Shown here: one piece after another, positions 36,367 to 45,072 of the stretch | Layout of the letters: the number at the start of each line of letters is the position of its first letter | How positions within the stretch are numbered: position 1 is the first letter of the stretch | From: Lachnospiraceae bacterium | GTDB lineage: Bacteria > Bacillota > Clostridia > Lachnospirales > Lachnospiraceae | Assembly (NCBI GenBank): GCA_031280955.1 | Contig: JAITGA010000003.1 | Coordinates: forward strand, 55,902 to 119,901 | Direction: 5' to 3' | DNA: 64,000 nucleotides | Notes under the pieces: generated by a model | The model's database searches: none | Told to the model about the DNA's origin: nothing | Seen by the model: the letters and a program-made list of their open reading frames with translations, nothing else | Program-made: the position numbers and the translations under genes

Positions 36367-36563
36367 TAAATTAAACCAAATCTTTAACGTTGTGCCGTTC
36401 GCCTTTTCACATTGTTTTTGTTGAGAGGGAATGTTTTTATTTACTTTTTATTTATTATTTATTTATTATTCTGTGTTTATAGTTGACTTTTCTTTAATAT
36501 TGTGGCAAATTTACATTGTGCTATTGTTGTAAAACGGCAAATGTTTGAAGAGGTTTGAATGAT
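36367..36563. other. AT-rich intergenic region before vsr
   Basis: Very AT-rich, with runs of TTTATTTA-like sequence at about 36434-36470. A TTGACT occurs at 36482-36487 but no convincing -10 lies at 17 bp. No gene or structured RNA recognised. Confidence 0.5.
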
Positions 36564-37007
36564 ATGGATAAGCACACACCGGAACAACGTCGCCGTAACA
36601 TGAAGGCTGTAAAAAACAAAGATTCTCAGATAGAGGTAATTCTCCGCCGCGCTCTTTTTAGTAAAGGATATCGCTATAGAAAAAATTATTCAAAGGTATT
36701 TGGATGCCCGGATATTGTTTTTGTAAAGGAAAAGATAGCGATATTTTGCGACTCTGAATTTTGGCACGGGTACGATTGGGAGAACCGAAAATCGGATTTT
36801 AAAAGCAAGCAGGATTTTTGGATTCCTAAGATTGAGCGAAATATGGAGCGCGACAGAGAGGTGACTGAACAACTCGAAGTGGAAGGCTATGTTGTATTAC
36901 GTTTTTGGGGTAAGCGCATAAAGAGTGAGCTTAGTGAGATGGTGGATGAGGTGGAGCGAGTGATAGCTATACGCAGAAAAAGAGCAACTATATTTGTTCA
37001 AGAATAA
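36564..37007 (+). CDS. vsr: Very short patch repair endonuclease Vsr
   Basis: About 147 residues. Vsr/DUF559-like nuclease motifs: TPEQRRRNMKAVKNKDSQIE (start), LRRALFSKGYRYRKN, GCPDIVFVKEKIAIFCDSEF followed by WHG, and the C-terminal VVLRFWGKRIK. It nicks beside the T of T:G mismatches that arise when 5-methylcytosine deaminates, so it counters the mutagenic side-effect of the two C5 methyltransferases next door. The ATG at 36564 is preferred over TTG 36555, with GAAGAGG upstream. It is divergent from the methyltransferase operon. Confidence 0.93.
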   Translation: MDKHTPEQRRRNMKAVKNKDSQIEVILRRALFSKGYRYRKNYSKVFGCPDIVFVKEKIAIFCDSEFWHGYDWENRKSDFKSKQDFWIPKIERNMERDREVTEQLEVEGYVVLRFWGKRIKSELSEMVDEVERVIAIRRKRATIFVQE

Positions 37008-37085
37008 ACCTTTCTGTGTTTCATTCAATTACCACCTTGACAGAAAACATCCTTGTAGCAGTGGGTGTGGGGATTAACAAGTCGC

Positions 37086-37252
37086 ACATCAGCAAGAAAT
37101 GTCTTGTATTTCATCCGCAGTCACGCTTGCGCTCCGTGTTCGACGTTGCGTTACATAAGCTCCTGTCCTCATGAGGAGATATGAGGTCAGAAGCTAAGTA
37201 ACGACGTCTCACAAGGGACTGCTTGATGAAATCAAGCATTTCCCGCTGATGT
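37086..37252. repeat. 167-nt imperfect palindrome (MITE-like element or structured RNA)
   Basis: The two halves pair nearly end to end. ACATCAGC (37086-37093) matches GCTGATGT (37245-37252); AAATG, CTTG and ATTTCATC in the left arm match GATGAAAT, CAAG and CATTT in the right; GCAGTC matches GACTGC; GACG and CGTTAC match GTAACG and CGTC; the centre is the perfect palindrome TCCTCATGAGGA (37166-37177). Small internal loops are unequal. No ORF is present. The segment 37008-37085 to its left has no other feature I can name. Confidence 0.75.
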
Positions 37253-37263
37253 AGTCTAATATA

Positions 37264-37294
37264 CTGACAGAATAAAGCAATATTTACATATAAT
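37264..37294 (+). promoter_or_regulatory. Candidate manC promoter
   Basis: CTGACA (37264-37269) and a perfect TATAAT (37289-37294) with 19-bp spacing, about 30 bp before the manC start and just after the long palindrome. Confidence 0.5.
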
Positions 37295-37322
37295 ACGACA
37301 ATCCTCTTTAGGAGGGCAGTAA

Positions 37323-38393
37323 ATGAAAAACTATGGTGTAATCATGGCAGGTGGCGGGGGGACGAGGTTTTGGCCTCTTTCTCGTCAGGAGTTGCCAAAA
37401 CAGTTCCTCAATCTAACCGGGGATGATCTGATGATCAATGAAGCAATCGAACGGCTGTTGCCGTCGATTGCTGCTGCCGATATCTTCGTTGTCACCAATG
37501 TCAATCAAGTACCGCTCGTACAGGAAGCTACCGCCGGGGTTATTACTCCCGCTCACATTCTTGCCGAACCTGCCGCCCGCAATACAGCGGCGTGTATCGG
37601 TTATGCCGCCATCGAAATATGTAAAAAGCATGGCGATGGTATCATGTGTATCATTGCCGCTGACCATCATATCAAGAATGTCGATGGCTTCAACCAAACC
37701 TTGCAAAGGGCGATTGCACTCGCCACCCAAACTGACCGCCTTATTACTATCGGTATCCGTCCATCTTTTCCCGCTGTTGGTTATGGCTATATCAAGTATA
37801 ATCCCGAAAATGAAGACATCCGCCATCATGAAGTGACCGAGTTTGTCGAAAAACCTGACATCACGACTGCCCGTCGATATTTGCAGGAGGGTGGTTATTT
37901 GTGGAACAGCGGCATGTTCATCTGGCGGGCTTCGACGATACTGCGTTATTTTGAAGAACTCTTGCCTGATGTCCGGCGAAAGCTGATGGAAATAGAAGCG
38001 GCACTTTTGACGGACAGGGAAGCAGAAGTAATCGCCGCCATTTATCCGACGATACCCAAAATTTCCATTGATTACGGAATCATGGAACGTGCCGCTGGTG
38101 TTACCGTGGTGGAAAGTGACTTCGATTGGAGCGATGTCGGTAGTTGGGATGCCTTGGAGACTTTTTACCCCCAAGACCAACATGGCAATATCAGCAATCG
38201 TGAGCAGCTTATGATTGACACCCAAAACTGCGTTCTTTATGCCAAGAGCAAGCTGATTGCCACACTGGGGGTTGAGGATTTGATAATTGTCGAGGCAGAA
38301 GATGCCATCATGGTATGTCACAAAGACAAAGCCCAAAGTGTACGTGAGATATCAGAGGAACTTTTGAAGCAGGGAAGAATGGAATATTTGTAA
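37323..38393 (+). CDS. manC: Mannose-1-phosphate guanylyltransferase
   Basis: A 356-residue single-domain enzyme. The nucleotide loop is GVIMAGGGGTRFWPLSRQEL with LPKQFLN following, and FVEKPD, NSGMFIWRA and DFDWSDVGSWDAL are typical of the ManC/ManA-type family. It lacks the C-terminal isomerase domain of bifunctional enzymes. It makes GDP-mannose from mannose-1-phosphate and GTP, which Gmd and Fcl convert to GDP-fucose. It has its own promoter and AGGAGGG site, and lies on the opposite side of the R-M island from gmd-fcl. The GH130 enzyme at 56.9 kb could provide mannose-1-phosphate. Confidence 0.95.
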   Translation: MKNYGVIMAGGGGTRFWPLSRQELPKQFLNLTGDDLMINEAIERLLPSIAAADIFVVTNVNQVPLVQEATAGVITPAHILAEPAARNTAACIGYAAIEICKKHGDGIMCIIAADHHIKNVDGFNQTLQRAIALATQTDRLITIGIRPSFPAVGYGYIKYNPENEDIRHHEVTEFVEKPDITTARRYLQEGGYLWNSGMFIWRASTILRYFEELLPDVRRKLMEIEAALLTDREAEVIAAIYPTIPKISIDYGIMERAAGVTVVESDFDWSDVGSWDALETFYPQDQHGNISNREQLMIDTQNCVLYAKSKLIATLGVEDLIIVEAEDAIMVCHKDKAQSVREISEELLKQGRMEYL

Positions 38394-38466
38394 GATTTAA
38401 TTTCCATTTTTCGTACAAATGTGGTACACTTTGCTAAGTGGTAGTGCTTGATGGAAAGGAGCAAAA

Positions 38467-39264
38467 ATGTTGTGGGAAAATTTGAATGCCCGTGAGTTCG
38501 GGGATTGGGTTGATAAAAGCGAGGGTGTTTGCGTGTTGCCGATGGGAGTACTGGAAAAACACGGCGACCATTTACCGCTGGGGACGGATATGTTCATCGT
38601 TACTGAGGTAGCGAAAGCGGCGGCGGCTCTTTCGCCGGTGGTGGTATTTCCTTATTATTACATGGGGCAAATATCCGAGGCACGTCATGTAAAAGGGACG
38701 ATTGCGCCATCACACAGGCTGATAATGGATGCGCTGCTGGAAATGTGCGATGAGATTCATCGTAATGGTTTCAAAAAAATCCTCATTCTGAATGGACATG
38801 GCGGGAATATGCACTTTTTACCATTCTTTGCCCAGATGTATCCGGGATTAAAACGTGAGTATACTGTCTATACGAAGTTCGTTGCCTCATTGAAAACGGA
38901 GCAGTATCAAGAGATTGCGGCACGTTCGGGAGTGGAAGAGATGGGCGATCATGCGGGGTTCAGCGAAACGGCTCTGATAATGCATTTGCGCCCTAATTTG
39001 GTGACAATGGACAATGTTGTGCTTGAAGAAAGCAGAAGCCTTGAACGCTTGAGTGAAATAAGTGAAGCGGGACTTTACACAGGTTTTCATTGGTACGCCA
39101 ACTATCCCCACCACTTTGCCGGCGACCCTAGTAAAGCGGCGGCTGAATACGGGAAGATAATGTTTGAGATGATGTGTGAAAATGTGGCAGAAATGATTCG
39201 TGTCATCAAAGCTGATGATGTGTCGTTGCCAATGATTGCTGAATATACAAAATTGGCATTTTGA
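38467..39264 (+). CDS. Creatininase-family amidohydrolase-like protein
   Basis: A 265-residue protein with the creatininase-fold metal motifs: EKHGDHLPLGTD (Glu, His, Asp ligands), LNGHGGN and a later EMGDHAGFSETAL that supplies a further His and Glu. The family includes creatininase, MftE and FAPy deformylase, so the substrate cannot be assigned. The AAAGGAGC site before the ATG is good. It lies between manC and the mannan locus, but no functional link is evident. Confidence 0.85.
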   Translation: MLWENLNAREFGDWVDKSEGVCVLPMGVLEKHGDHLPLGTDMFIVTEVAKAAAALSPVVVFPYYYMGQISEARHVKGTIAPSHRLIMDALLEMCDEIHRNGFKKILILNGHGGNMHFLPFFAQMYPGLKREYTVYTKFVASLKTEQYQEIAARSGVEEMGDHAGFSETALIMHLRPNLVTMDNVVLEESRSLERLSEISEAGLYTGFHWYANYPHHFAGDPSKAAAEYGKIMFEMMCENVAEMIRVIKADDVSLPMIAEYTKLAF

Positions 39265-39319
39265 TGAATTAGCAATGTGTCAGTAAAAAGTACGGTTTTG
39301 ACCTCTTGAAGCATACATG

Positions 39320-39348
39320 TTGCATAATTTTTGATTTAGATGTATACT
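39320..39348 (+). promoter_or_regulatory. Promoter of the mannan-utilisation gene block
   Basis: TTGCAT (39320-39325) and TATACT (39343-39348) are separated by exactly 17 bp, with 77 bp to the GH26 start codon. Confidence 0.6.
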
Positions 39349-39425
39349 AATTTGGGTGTTGATTGAGTAAAATCCTTTAACCCCAACCCATGAAATGAAG
39401 TTTGTGTTTTCAGTCAGGGGATTAA

Positions 39426-41012
39426 ATGAGAATCACGGCGGTAGTAATAATAATGATACTCTTACTAAGTGCCTGCGGCGGACAAACGAATAGCCCGGGT
39501 GATGATACCGTGGCAACGAATGGTACAGAGCTTGTGGATATCAGTAATAACGAAGATGAAGACAGAGTCGCTGATAATGACAATAATACCGTTCCTGTGA
39601 ATGTGGCACCAGTCCGTGAGCCGATAGCCGTATATGGAGCAGAAGAAGCTACCCACATCGGCAAGGTGGGGGTGGTAAGTAGAGCCAGTACCGACGGTTT
39701 TACCGGCAGCGGTTATGTCGAAGGTTTTGAAGGCGCAGATGATACTTGCATTTTCGTAATAGAAATAACGGCAACAGGCTTTTATGACCTCAACTTCGTA
39801 AGTAACGGTATCGGCGGCGACAAGGACAATTACGTAGCCATTAACGGTGAACCGATTGGCACGGTACATACGAAGCAAAGCGGGGAGTTCAGCGATGCTT
39901 TTATGGATCGGGTGCATTTGGAAGCCGGGACTCATGAAGTTGCGATATCAACATATTGGGGCTGGATTAGCCTTGACCGCTTGGAAGTTTACCTTAGCGG
40001 GTCACTAAGGGAGGGGATTTTCGACGTGGCAAAAACCTTGGCGAATCCGAATGCTTCCGAGATTACCAGACGGTTGTACAGCTTCATATGTGACAGTTAT
40101 GGGGAGAAGTTTATCTCGGGTCAGTATTGTGATACCGGGCATATGGGCAAAGAGTTCCAAGTAATCAATCGGGCAACAGGGAAAACCCCGGCAGTTCTGG
40201 GTATTGATTTCATGGATTACACTCCCTCACGAGTGGCGAGGGGAACATCGAGCCGGTCTACAGAACTGGCAATAAATTTTTGGAATGTTGGTGGGATTGT
40301 TACGTTCTGCTGGCACTGGAACGCACCAACCAGGTATCTGACTGGGACATGGTATCGGGGGTTTTATACAGACCATACTGATATTGATTTAGCCAAAATC
40401 CTAAACGGTGATGACCCTGAGGGATACGACCTCTTGATGGCGGATATAGATGCCATTGCCGCTCAGTTGGTGATTTTGCGTGATGCGGGCGTACCGATTT
40501 TGTGGCGGCCGATTCATGAAGCCAGCGGTGGTTGGTTTTGGTGGGGTGCCGCCGGAGCGGAAGCGTTCATTGAGCTATATATTATTCTTTTTGAGCGGCT
40601 GACCTACGATTGGGAACTGGACAACTTGATTTGGGTCTGGAATGGTCAGCACCCTGATTGGTATCCGGGCGATCAATATGTTGATATAGTCGGCGAGGAT
40701 ATCTATCCGGGAGAGCGGGTTTATGCCTCACAGATAGCGAAGTTCCTTGAAGTGGTGGAATATAGTGATGAGCCGAAGCCGGTTCATTTGACGGAAAACA
40801 GTTGCTTGTTTGACCCCGAACTCGCCCGCCGTGATGGGGCGATGTGGGGGATGTGGGTTACATGGGGTGGTGAGTTTGTGGCAAAGGACACCATCGTCCA
40901 TACACTTAGTGAGCAATACACGGAAGAAGCGATGTTGATCAAGATATATAATGACCCTGATGTTTATACATTGGAGAATTTGCCGGACTTTCATACATAT
41001 CCGCTGGATTAA
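39426..41012 (+). CDS. Secreted GH26 lipoprotein (likely endo-beta-1,4-mannanase) with CBM35-like module
   Basis: A 528-residue protein. The lipobox LLLSACGG near residue 17 indicates a cell-surface lipoprotein, followed by an Asp/Asn-rich linker. Residues about 75-200 form a beta-sandwich module of CBM6/35 type (GSGYVEGFEGADDTCIF ... HLEAGTHEVAISTYWGWISL). Residues about 210-525 are a GH26 barrel: HWNAPTRYLTGTWYRG, the acid/base Glu in RPIHEASGGW (residue 365), LIWVWNGQHPDWYPGD, and the nucleophile Glu in VHLTENS (residue 457). GH26 enzymes are mostly beta-mannanases. It starts a block of sugar-uptake genes, with an AGGGGA site before the ATG. Confidence 0.88.
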   Translation: MRITAVVIIMILLLSACGGQTNSPGDDTVATNGTELVDISNNEDEDRVADNDNNTVPVNVAPVREPIAVYGAEEATHIGKVGVVSRASTDGFTGSGYVEGFEGADDTCIFVIEITATGFYDLNFVSNGIGGDKDNYVAINGEPIGTVHTKQSGEFSDAFMDRVHLEAGTHEVAISTYWGWISLDRLEVYLSGSLREGIFDVAKTLANPNASEITRRLYSFICDSYGEKFISGQYCDTGHMGKEFQVINRATGKTPAVLGIDFMDYTPSRVARGTSSRSTELAINFWNVGGIVTFCWHWNAPTRYLTGTWYRGFYTDHTDIDLAKILNGDDPEGYDLLMADIDAIAAQLVILRDAGVPILWRPIHEASGGWFWWGAAGAEAFIELYIILFERLTYDWELDNLIWVWNGQHPDWYPGDQYVDIVGEDIYPGERVYASQIAKFLEVVEYSDEPKPVHLTENSCLFDPELARRDGAMWGMWVTWGGEFVAKDTIVHTLSEQYTEEAMLIKIYNDPDVYTLENLPDFHTYPLD

Positions 41013-41062
41013 GGACTAAACTATAGATAAACGAGACCAAACAAGCGAAACAGGAGTAGGAA

Positions 41063-44000
41063 TTGTCCAAAAAGGTTACTAACAATCGGATAAACAAAAC
41101 CACAGTCATGCTTGCGGCAATGAGACATGGCAGTATTCGTCGGGTGGTGGCACTTATCGTCATGACTGCTGTTTTGGTGACTTCTTTTTCGCCGTCACCG
41201 ATTATCTCCTATGCTGCTACCAATCTTTCGATGGAAGAGTTGGCAGAAATCGCTATCACCTACAACATCGGTGATCGTATCCCTACTTACAAAGATTATA
41301 TCCTCGCCCATGAAGGGATTGCTGCACCTGATACGGTGGTGGAAGTTACCGCCGCTTCGGTCAGTCGTTATGAAGAAAGCGGTGTCGCTGTGTCCCCTGT
41401 CTTTTGGAATGATTATCAGGGGATGCCGGGGGCAAGCGTTTTGACAGGGGAAGACTCGTTGGTTGAGTTTACTTTCACAGTTGCCGAAAGTGGTTTATAC
41501 AATATTTCTGTTGTTTACTTCAATGTCGAGGGCAGGAGTTCGGATATAGAGCGTACTGTTTTCATCAATGGTGATTTACCTTATAAAGAGCTCAATCAAG
41601 TCAAGTTCACCCGTGTATGGCATAGTGAAGTTTCAGAAACACGGGTCAATGCCAACGGTATCGTTGAAAAAATCTGGGCAAAAGATAATCAAGGCAACGA
41701 CACGAAACCCAATAGCGTGGAACTTCGTGAATGGCAAAACCGTTTCCTCTATGACCACAATGGTTATATTACCAAACCGCTGCAAGTCTATTTCCCTGCT
41801 GGTGAGCATACTATTTCATTTTTGTCACGGCGTGAACCGATGCTGATTAACCGTTTGGTACTTAGTAATCAGGGAGTATTGAAAGATTATGCCGAGGTAA
41901 AAGCCGAATGGGATCAAAAGGGAGCGCGGATGACCTCCGGTCACAACATCATGATTGAGGGTGAGTTTGCGACCAGAACCTCATCACAGATGCTTTATCC
42001 CACACAAGACCAGTCATCACCGTCAATTAGTGAGGTAAGTCCCCGCTATCTTCTTAACAACTCCATCGGCGGCAACTCATGGAGTCATGCCGGACAATGG
42101 ATTGAGTGGGAGTTCGATGTTGCCGAAGCGGGTTACTACAATATTTCTATGTTCAATCTGCAAAATTTCTCCCGTGGTATCCATGTATCACGGCGGATAT
42201 ATATCAATGGTGAAGTTCCTTTTGCGGAAATGTCAGAGTATGCTTTCCACTACCGCAATACTTACCGTGAAGACGTGCTTAGTGATGAAAATGATGAACC
42301 CTATCTTTTCTACTTCGAGGCAGGACGGCATACCCTGCGAATGGAAGCGGTGTTGGGTGAGTTCTCGGAAATTGTCGGTCTGGTTGATGAAGCGATTTTG
42401 AAGCTCAACAATATTTACCGTCAGGTCATCCGTATTATCGGTGTCGATCCCGATACATTCCGTGACTATCAGTTGGCACGGAAACTCCCCCATTTGACCG
42501 ATGAAATGATTGAAGCTCGCATTATTGTCAATGAAGCAATCGAACGGCTGGAATTGGTGGCAGGAACGAATACTGACAAAAAAACATCGTTATTGGCGAT
42601 GCGTGATTTACTAGATGACCTAATCAAAGATGTGGAGCGTTTCGTTCGTGTTGTTGAGGTTTACCGGGTAAGTGTCCGTGCCCTTGGCACATGGATTATG
42701 ACGGTAATCTCGCAACCGCTGAGGATAGACCGCATCAATGTTTACTCCCCCGATGTCGAAGTTACTTATGAGCGGACATCATTCTTTTCCAAGCTGTGGT
42801 TTGAAATCCAGCGATTGTTCTTCTCCTTTATCATCGACTACAACCGCATCGGCTCAATTGTTGCCGATGGCGACAAAAAAGCGATTACGCTTTGGATAGG
42901 GTCAGGTCGTGACCAAGCAAACATCTTGAAGTCAATGATAGATGAGAGCTTCACCCCCAACACCGGAATTGGGGTCAATGTCCAGATTGTAGATATGACG
43001 ACCCTGCTGCGGGCTTCGTTGGTCGGCGAGGGTCCTGATATTGCGATTCAGGTTGCTAATACAAATGCGATGGCAGGGACGGTATTGATTACCGGAAATG
43101 ACACTCCTGTCAACTATGGTATTCGTAATGCGGTTCTGGATTTGTCACAGTTCGATGATATTGATGAAGTTTTGGCTCGCTTCCCTTATGCCGCATATCA
43201 TCAATTCACTTTCCGTGATTCCATCTTTGCCCTACCCGAAACCATTACTTTCCCGGTTATGTTCTATCGCAGGGATATTCTGACGGAAATCGGGTTGGAA
43301 GTCCCACGGACATGGAACGAGGTAATCGTGGCGATGTCAGTTTTGGCAAAGAATCAAATGGAGTTCGGAATGGCACCCACGGAACAGGCTTTTGCTTCGC
43401 TTCTGTTCCAAAACGGCGGGAATTATTATACCGACGACGGCAGAGCATCGGCACTTGACTCCGATATTGCCATCAGTACTTTCCGTTTCTTCTGTGAGCT
43501 TTATACTGATTACAAACTGGATCAGTTTATAAGCGTGGAAGAGCGTTTCCGGACGGGTGAATCTCCGCTGATGATTTCCGACTACACATCATACAACAAC
43601 TTCGCCGTTTCTGCTCCTGAGATTGCGGGATTGTGGGGGTTTGCCCCATTCCCCGGTACGGTCAGGGAGGATGGCAGTGTTGACTTCACGGTAGCTTCTA
43701 CCGGTCTGGCTTCGATGATTATGGCTGACACGGAAGCACCTGAGGAGAGTTGGGAGTTCCTCAAGTGGTGGACGAGTAAGGATACCCAACTTCGCTATGG
43801 ACGTGAGATGGAGAGCTTGCTAGGTCCGGCAGCACGAGTGCCGACGGCTAATTATGAAGCTTTCCTCGATATGCCTTGGCCAATCAATGATTTCCGTCCC
43901 CTTAATGAAGCGAAACAATGGGCGCGCGGGATTCCTCAAGTTCCGGGCGGATACTACAGTTGGCGTAATACCTACAATGCGTGGTTCTTGGTCATTGATG

Positions 44001-44098
44001 ACCCTGACACGAAGATGCCGCGTGAAGAACTGATGGAAAAAATCATCTATATAAATGCAGAGATAGCTCATAAACGAACTGAACTGGGACTGGATTAA
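41063..44098 (+). CDS. Very large ABC solute-binding protein with carbohydrate-binding-like modules
   Basis: A 1011-residue protein. After a basic start and signal peptide (RVVALIVMTAVLVTSFSPSP) there are two beta-sandwich-like modules (about 85-280 and 290-460; each contains a WNDYQGMPG- or SWSHAGQWIEWEF-like face and a FxAGxHT strand), a helical spacer (about 460-600), then a complete family 1 solute-binding domain from about 603 (AITLWIGSGRDQANILKSMI ... GEGPDIAIQ ... SWEFLKWWTSKDTQ). It lacks a lipobox Cys, so it may stay anchored by its N-terminal segment. The start is TTG at 41063 with AGGAG six bases upstream; ATG 41108 is an alternative. Two permease genes follow. Ordinary sugar-binding proteins are about 450 residues. 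Confidence 0.87.
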   Translation: MSKKVTNNRINKTTVMLAAMRHGSIRRVVALIVMTAVLVTSFSPSPIISYAATNLSMEELAEIAITYNIGDRIPTYKDYILAHEGIAAPDTVVEVTAASVSRYEESGVAVSPVFWNDYQGMPGASVLTGEDSLVEFTFTVAESGLYNISVVYFNVEGRSSDIERTVFINGDLPYKELNQVKFTRVWHSEVSETRVNANGIVEKIWAKDNQGNDTKPNSVELREWQNRFLYDHNGYITKPLQVYFPAGEHTISFLSRREPMLINRLVLSNQGVLKDYAEVKAEWDQKGARMTSGHNIMIEGEFATRTSSQMLYPTQDQSSPSISEVSPRYLLNNSIGGNSWSHAGQWIEWEFDVAEAGYYNISMFNLQNFSRGIHVSRRIYINGEVPFAEMSEYAFHYRNTYREDVLSDENDEPYLFYFEAGRHTLRMEAVLGEFSEIVGLVDEAILKLNNIYRQVIRIIGVDPDTFRDYQLARKLPHLTDEMIEARIIVNEAIERLELVAGTNTDKKTSLLAMRDLLDDLIKDVERFVRVVEVYRVSVRALGTWIMTVISQPLRIDRINVYSPDVEVTYERTSFFSKLWFEIQRLFFSFIIDYNRIGSIVADGDKKAITLWIGSGRDQANILKSMIDESFTPNTGIGVNVQIVDMTTLLRASLVGEGPDIAIQVANTNAMAGTVLITGNDTPVNYGIRNAVLDLSQFDDIDEVLARFPYAAYHQFTFRDSIFALPETITFPVMFYRRDILTEIGLEVPRTWNEVIVAMSVLAKNQMEFGMAPTEQAFASLLFQNGGNYYTDDGRASALDSDIAISTFRFFCELYTDYKLDQFISVEERFRTGESPLMISDYTSYNNFAVSAPEIAGLWGFAPFPGTVREDGSVDFTVASTGLASMIMADTEAPEESWEFLKWWTSKDTQLRYGREMESLLGPAARVPTANYEAFLDMPWPINDFRPLNEAKQWARGIPQVPGGYYSWRNTYNAWFLVIDDPDTKMPREELMEKIIYINAEIAHKRTELGLD

Positions 44099-44110
44099 CC
44101 GAGGATGAGT

Positions 44111-45052
44111 ATGGAAAATAAGGATTTAGCGGCACAAGTCCGAGAAGTAGCAAAAAGAGAAGCAAAAGTCTCATATCGGATGAAGAAGAACAAGGCATCA
44201 TATGTGTTGATGGCTCCGTACTTTACCCTGTTCTTTTTCTTCACCATCCTGCCGGTGGCGATGTCGGTGTTTTTCAGCTTTACGTATTATAATATGTTGG
44301 AAATGCCGACCTTTATCGGTTGGGGCAACTATATCAAGCTCTTCCTTGAAGATGATATCTTCCTCAAATCACTCCGTAATACTTTAATACTCGCATTCGT
44401 AACCGGACCAATCAGTTATATCATGTGTTTGTTGTTCGCATGGATAATAAATGAGTTTAGGGGATGGTTGCGGGCTTTCTTGACATTGATATTTTATGCA
44501 CCCTCTATCAGCGGCAATGCTTTTGTCATCTGGCGATTGATTTTGTCACCGGATCGTTATGGTTATCTGAATGGATTTTTGCTCGACTGGAATATCATCA
44601 CCGAGCCGGTATGGTGGTTGGTAACACCGGAATGGATAATGCCGGTTTTGATTATTGTGCAGTTGTGGCTAAGTCTTGGGACCGGTTTCCTTGCATTTAT
44701 TGCGGGATTGCAGACGGTTGACAAGACCCTTTATGAAGCGGCGGCGATAGATGGGGTGAAGAATCGCTGGCAGGAGCTTTGGCATGTGACTTTGCCGGCT
44801 ATGAAGCCGCAGTTGATGTTCGGTGCTATCATGCAAATCACCAGTGCCTTTGCGATTGCTGAGATTTCAATTCAATTGCTTGGCAATCCCTCAGTAAACT
44901 ATGAGGGAGCAACGATAGTTACCCACCTGCTTGACTACGGTACGGTTCGTTTTGAAATGGGTTACGCCTCTGCCATCGCCACGGTTTTGTTCTTCCTAAT
45001 GGTGGGAACGAATCAGATCGTGCAGAGAGTACTTAGAAGAGTGGGAAGTTAG
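44111..45052 (+). CDS. Sugar ABC transporter permease (MalF/UgpA type)
   Basis: About 313 residues with six membrane segments. The cytoplasmic EAA loop reads EAAAIDGVKNRWQELWHVTL followed by PAMKP, which contacts the ATPase. It pairs with the next gene. The ATG at 44111 has GAGG at six bases; the ATG at 44105 abuts that site. Confidence 0.92.
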   Translation: MENKDLAAQVREVAKREAKVSYRMKKNKASYVLMAPYFTLFFFFTILPVAMSVFFSFTYYNMLEMPTFIGWGNYIKLFLEDDIFLKSLRNTLILAFVTGPISYIMCLLFAWIINEFRGWLRAFLTLIFYAPSISGNAFVIWRLILSPDRYGYLNGFLLDWNIITEPVWWLVTPEWIMPVLIIVQLWLSLGTGFLAFIAGLQTVDKTLYEAAAIDGVKNRWQELWHVTLPAMKPQLMFGAIMQITSAFAIAEISIQLLGNPSVNYEGATIVTHLLDYGTVRFEMGYASAIATVLFFLMVGTNQIVQRVLRRVGS

Positions 45053-45072
45053 TCCCTGCCTCCAGAGGATTT

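Larger units (their letters stand above)
32978..37085. mobile_element. Restriction-modification island inserted between fcl and manC (inferred)
   Basis: Between fcl and manC, two genes of one pathway, lie three minus-strand genes and one plus-strand gene of restriction-modification type, visibly AT-richer than both sides. The island is bordered by structured palindromes (32911-32977 and 37086-37252). No integrase, transposase or clear target-site duplication was found, so mobility is inferred from content and position alone. Confidence 0.55.

Noticed and set aside
37008..37322. Group II intron or retron RNA
   Set aside because: No reverse transcriptase ORF and no domain V-like sequence; the segment is better described as a long imperfect palindrome.
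37413..38336. Minus-strand ORF of 307 codons opposite manC
   Set aside because: Shadow of a well-supported gene, with a composition unlike a real protein and no start signals.
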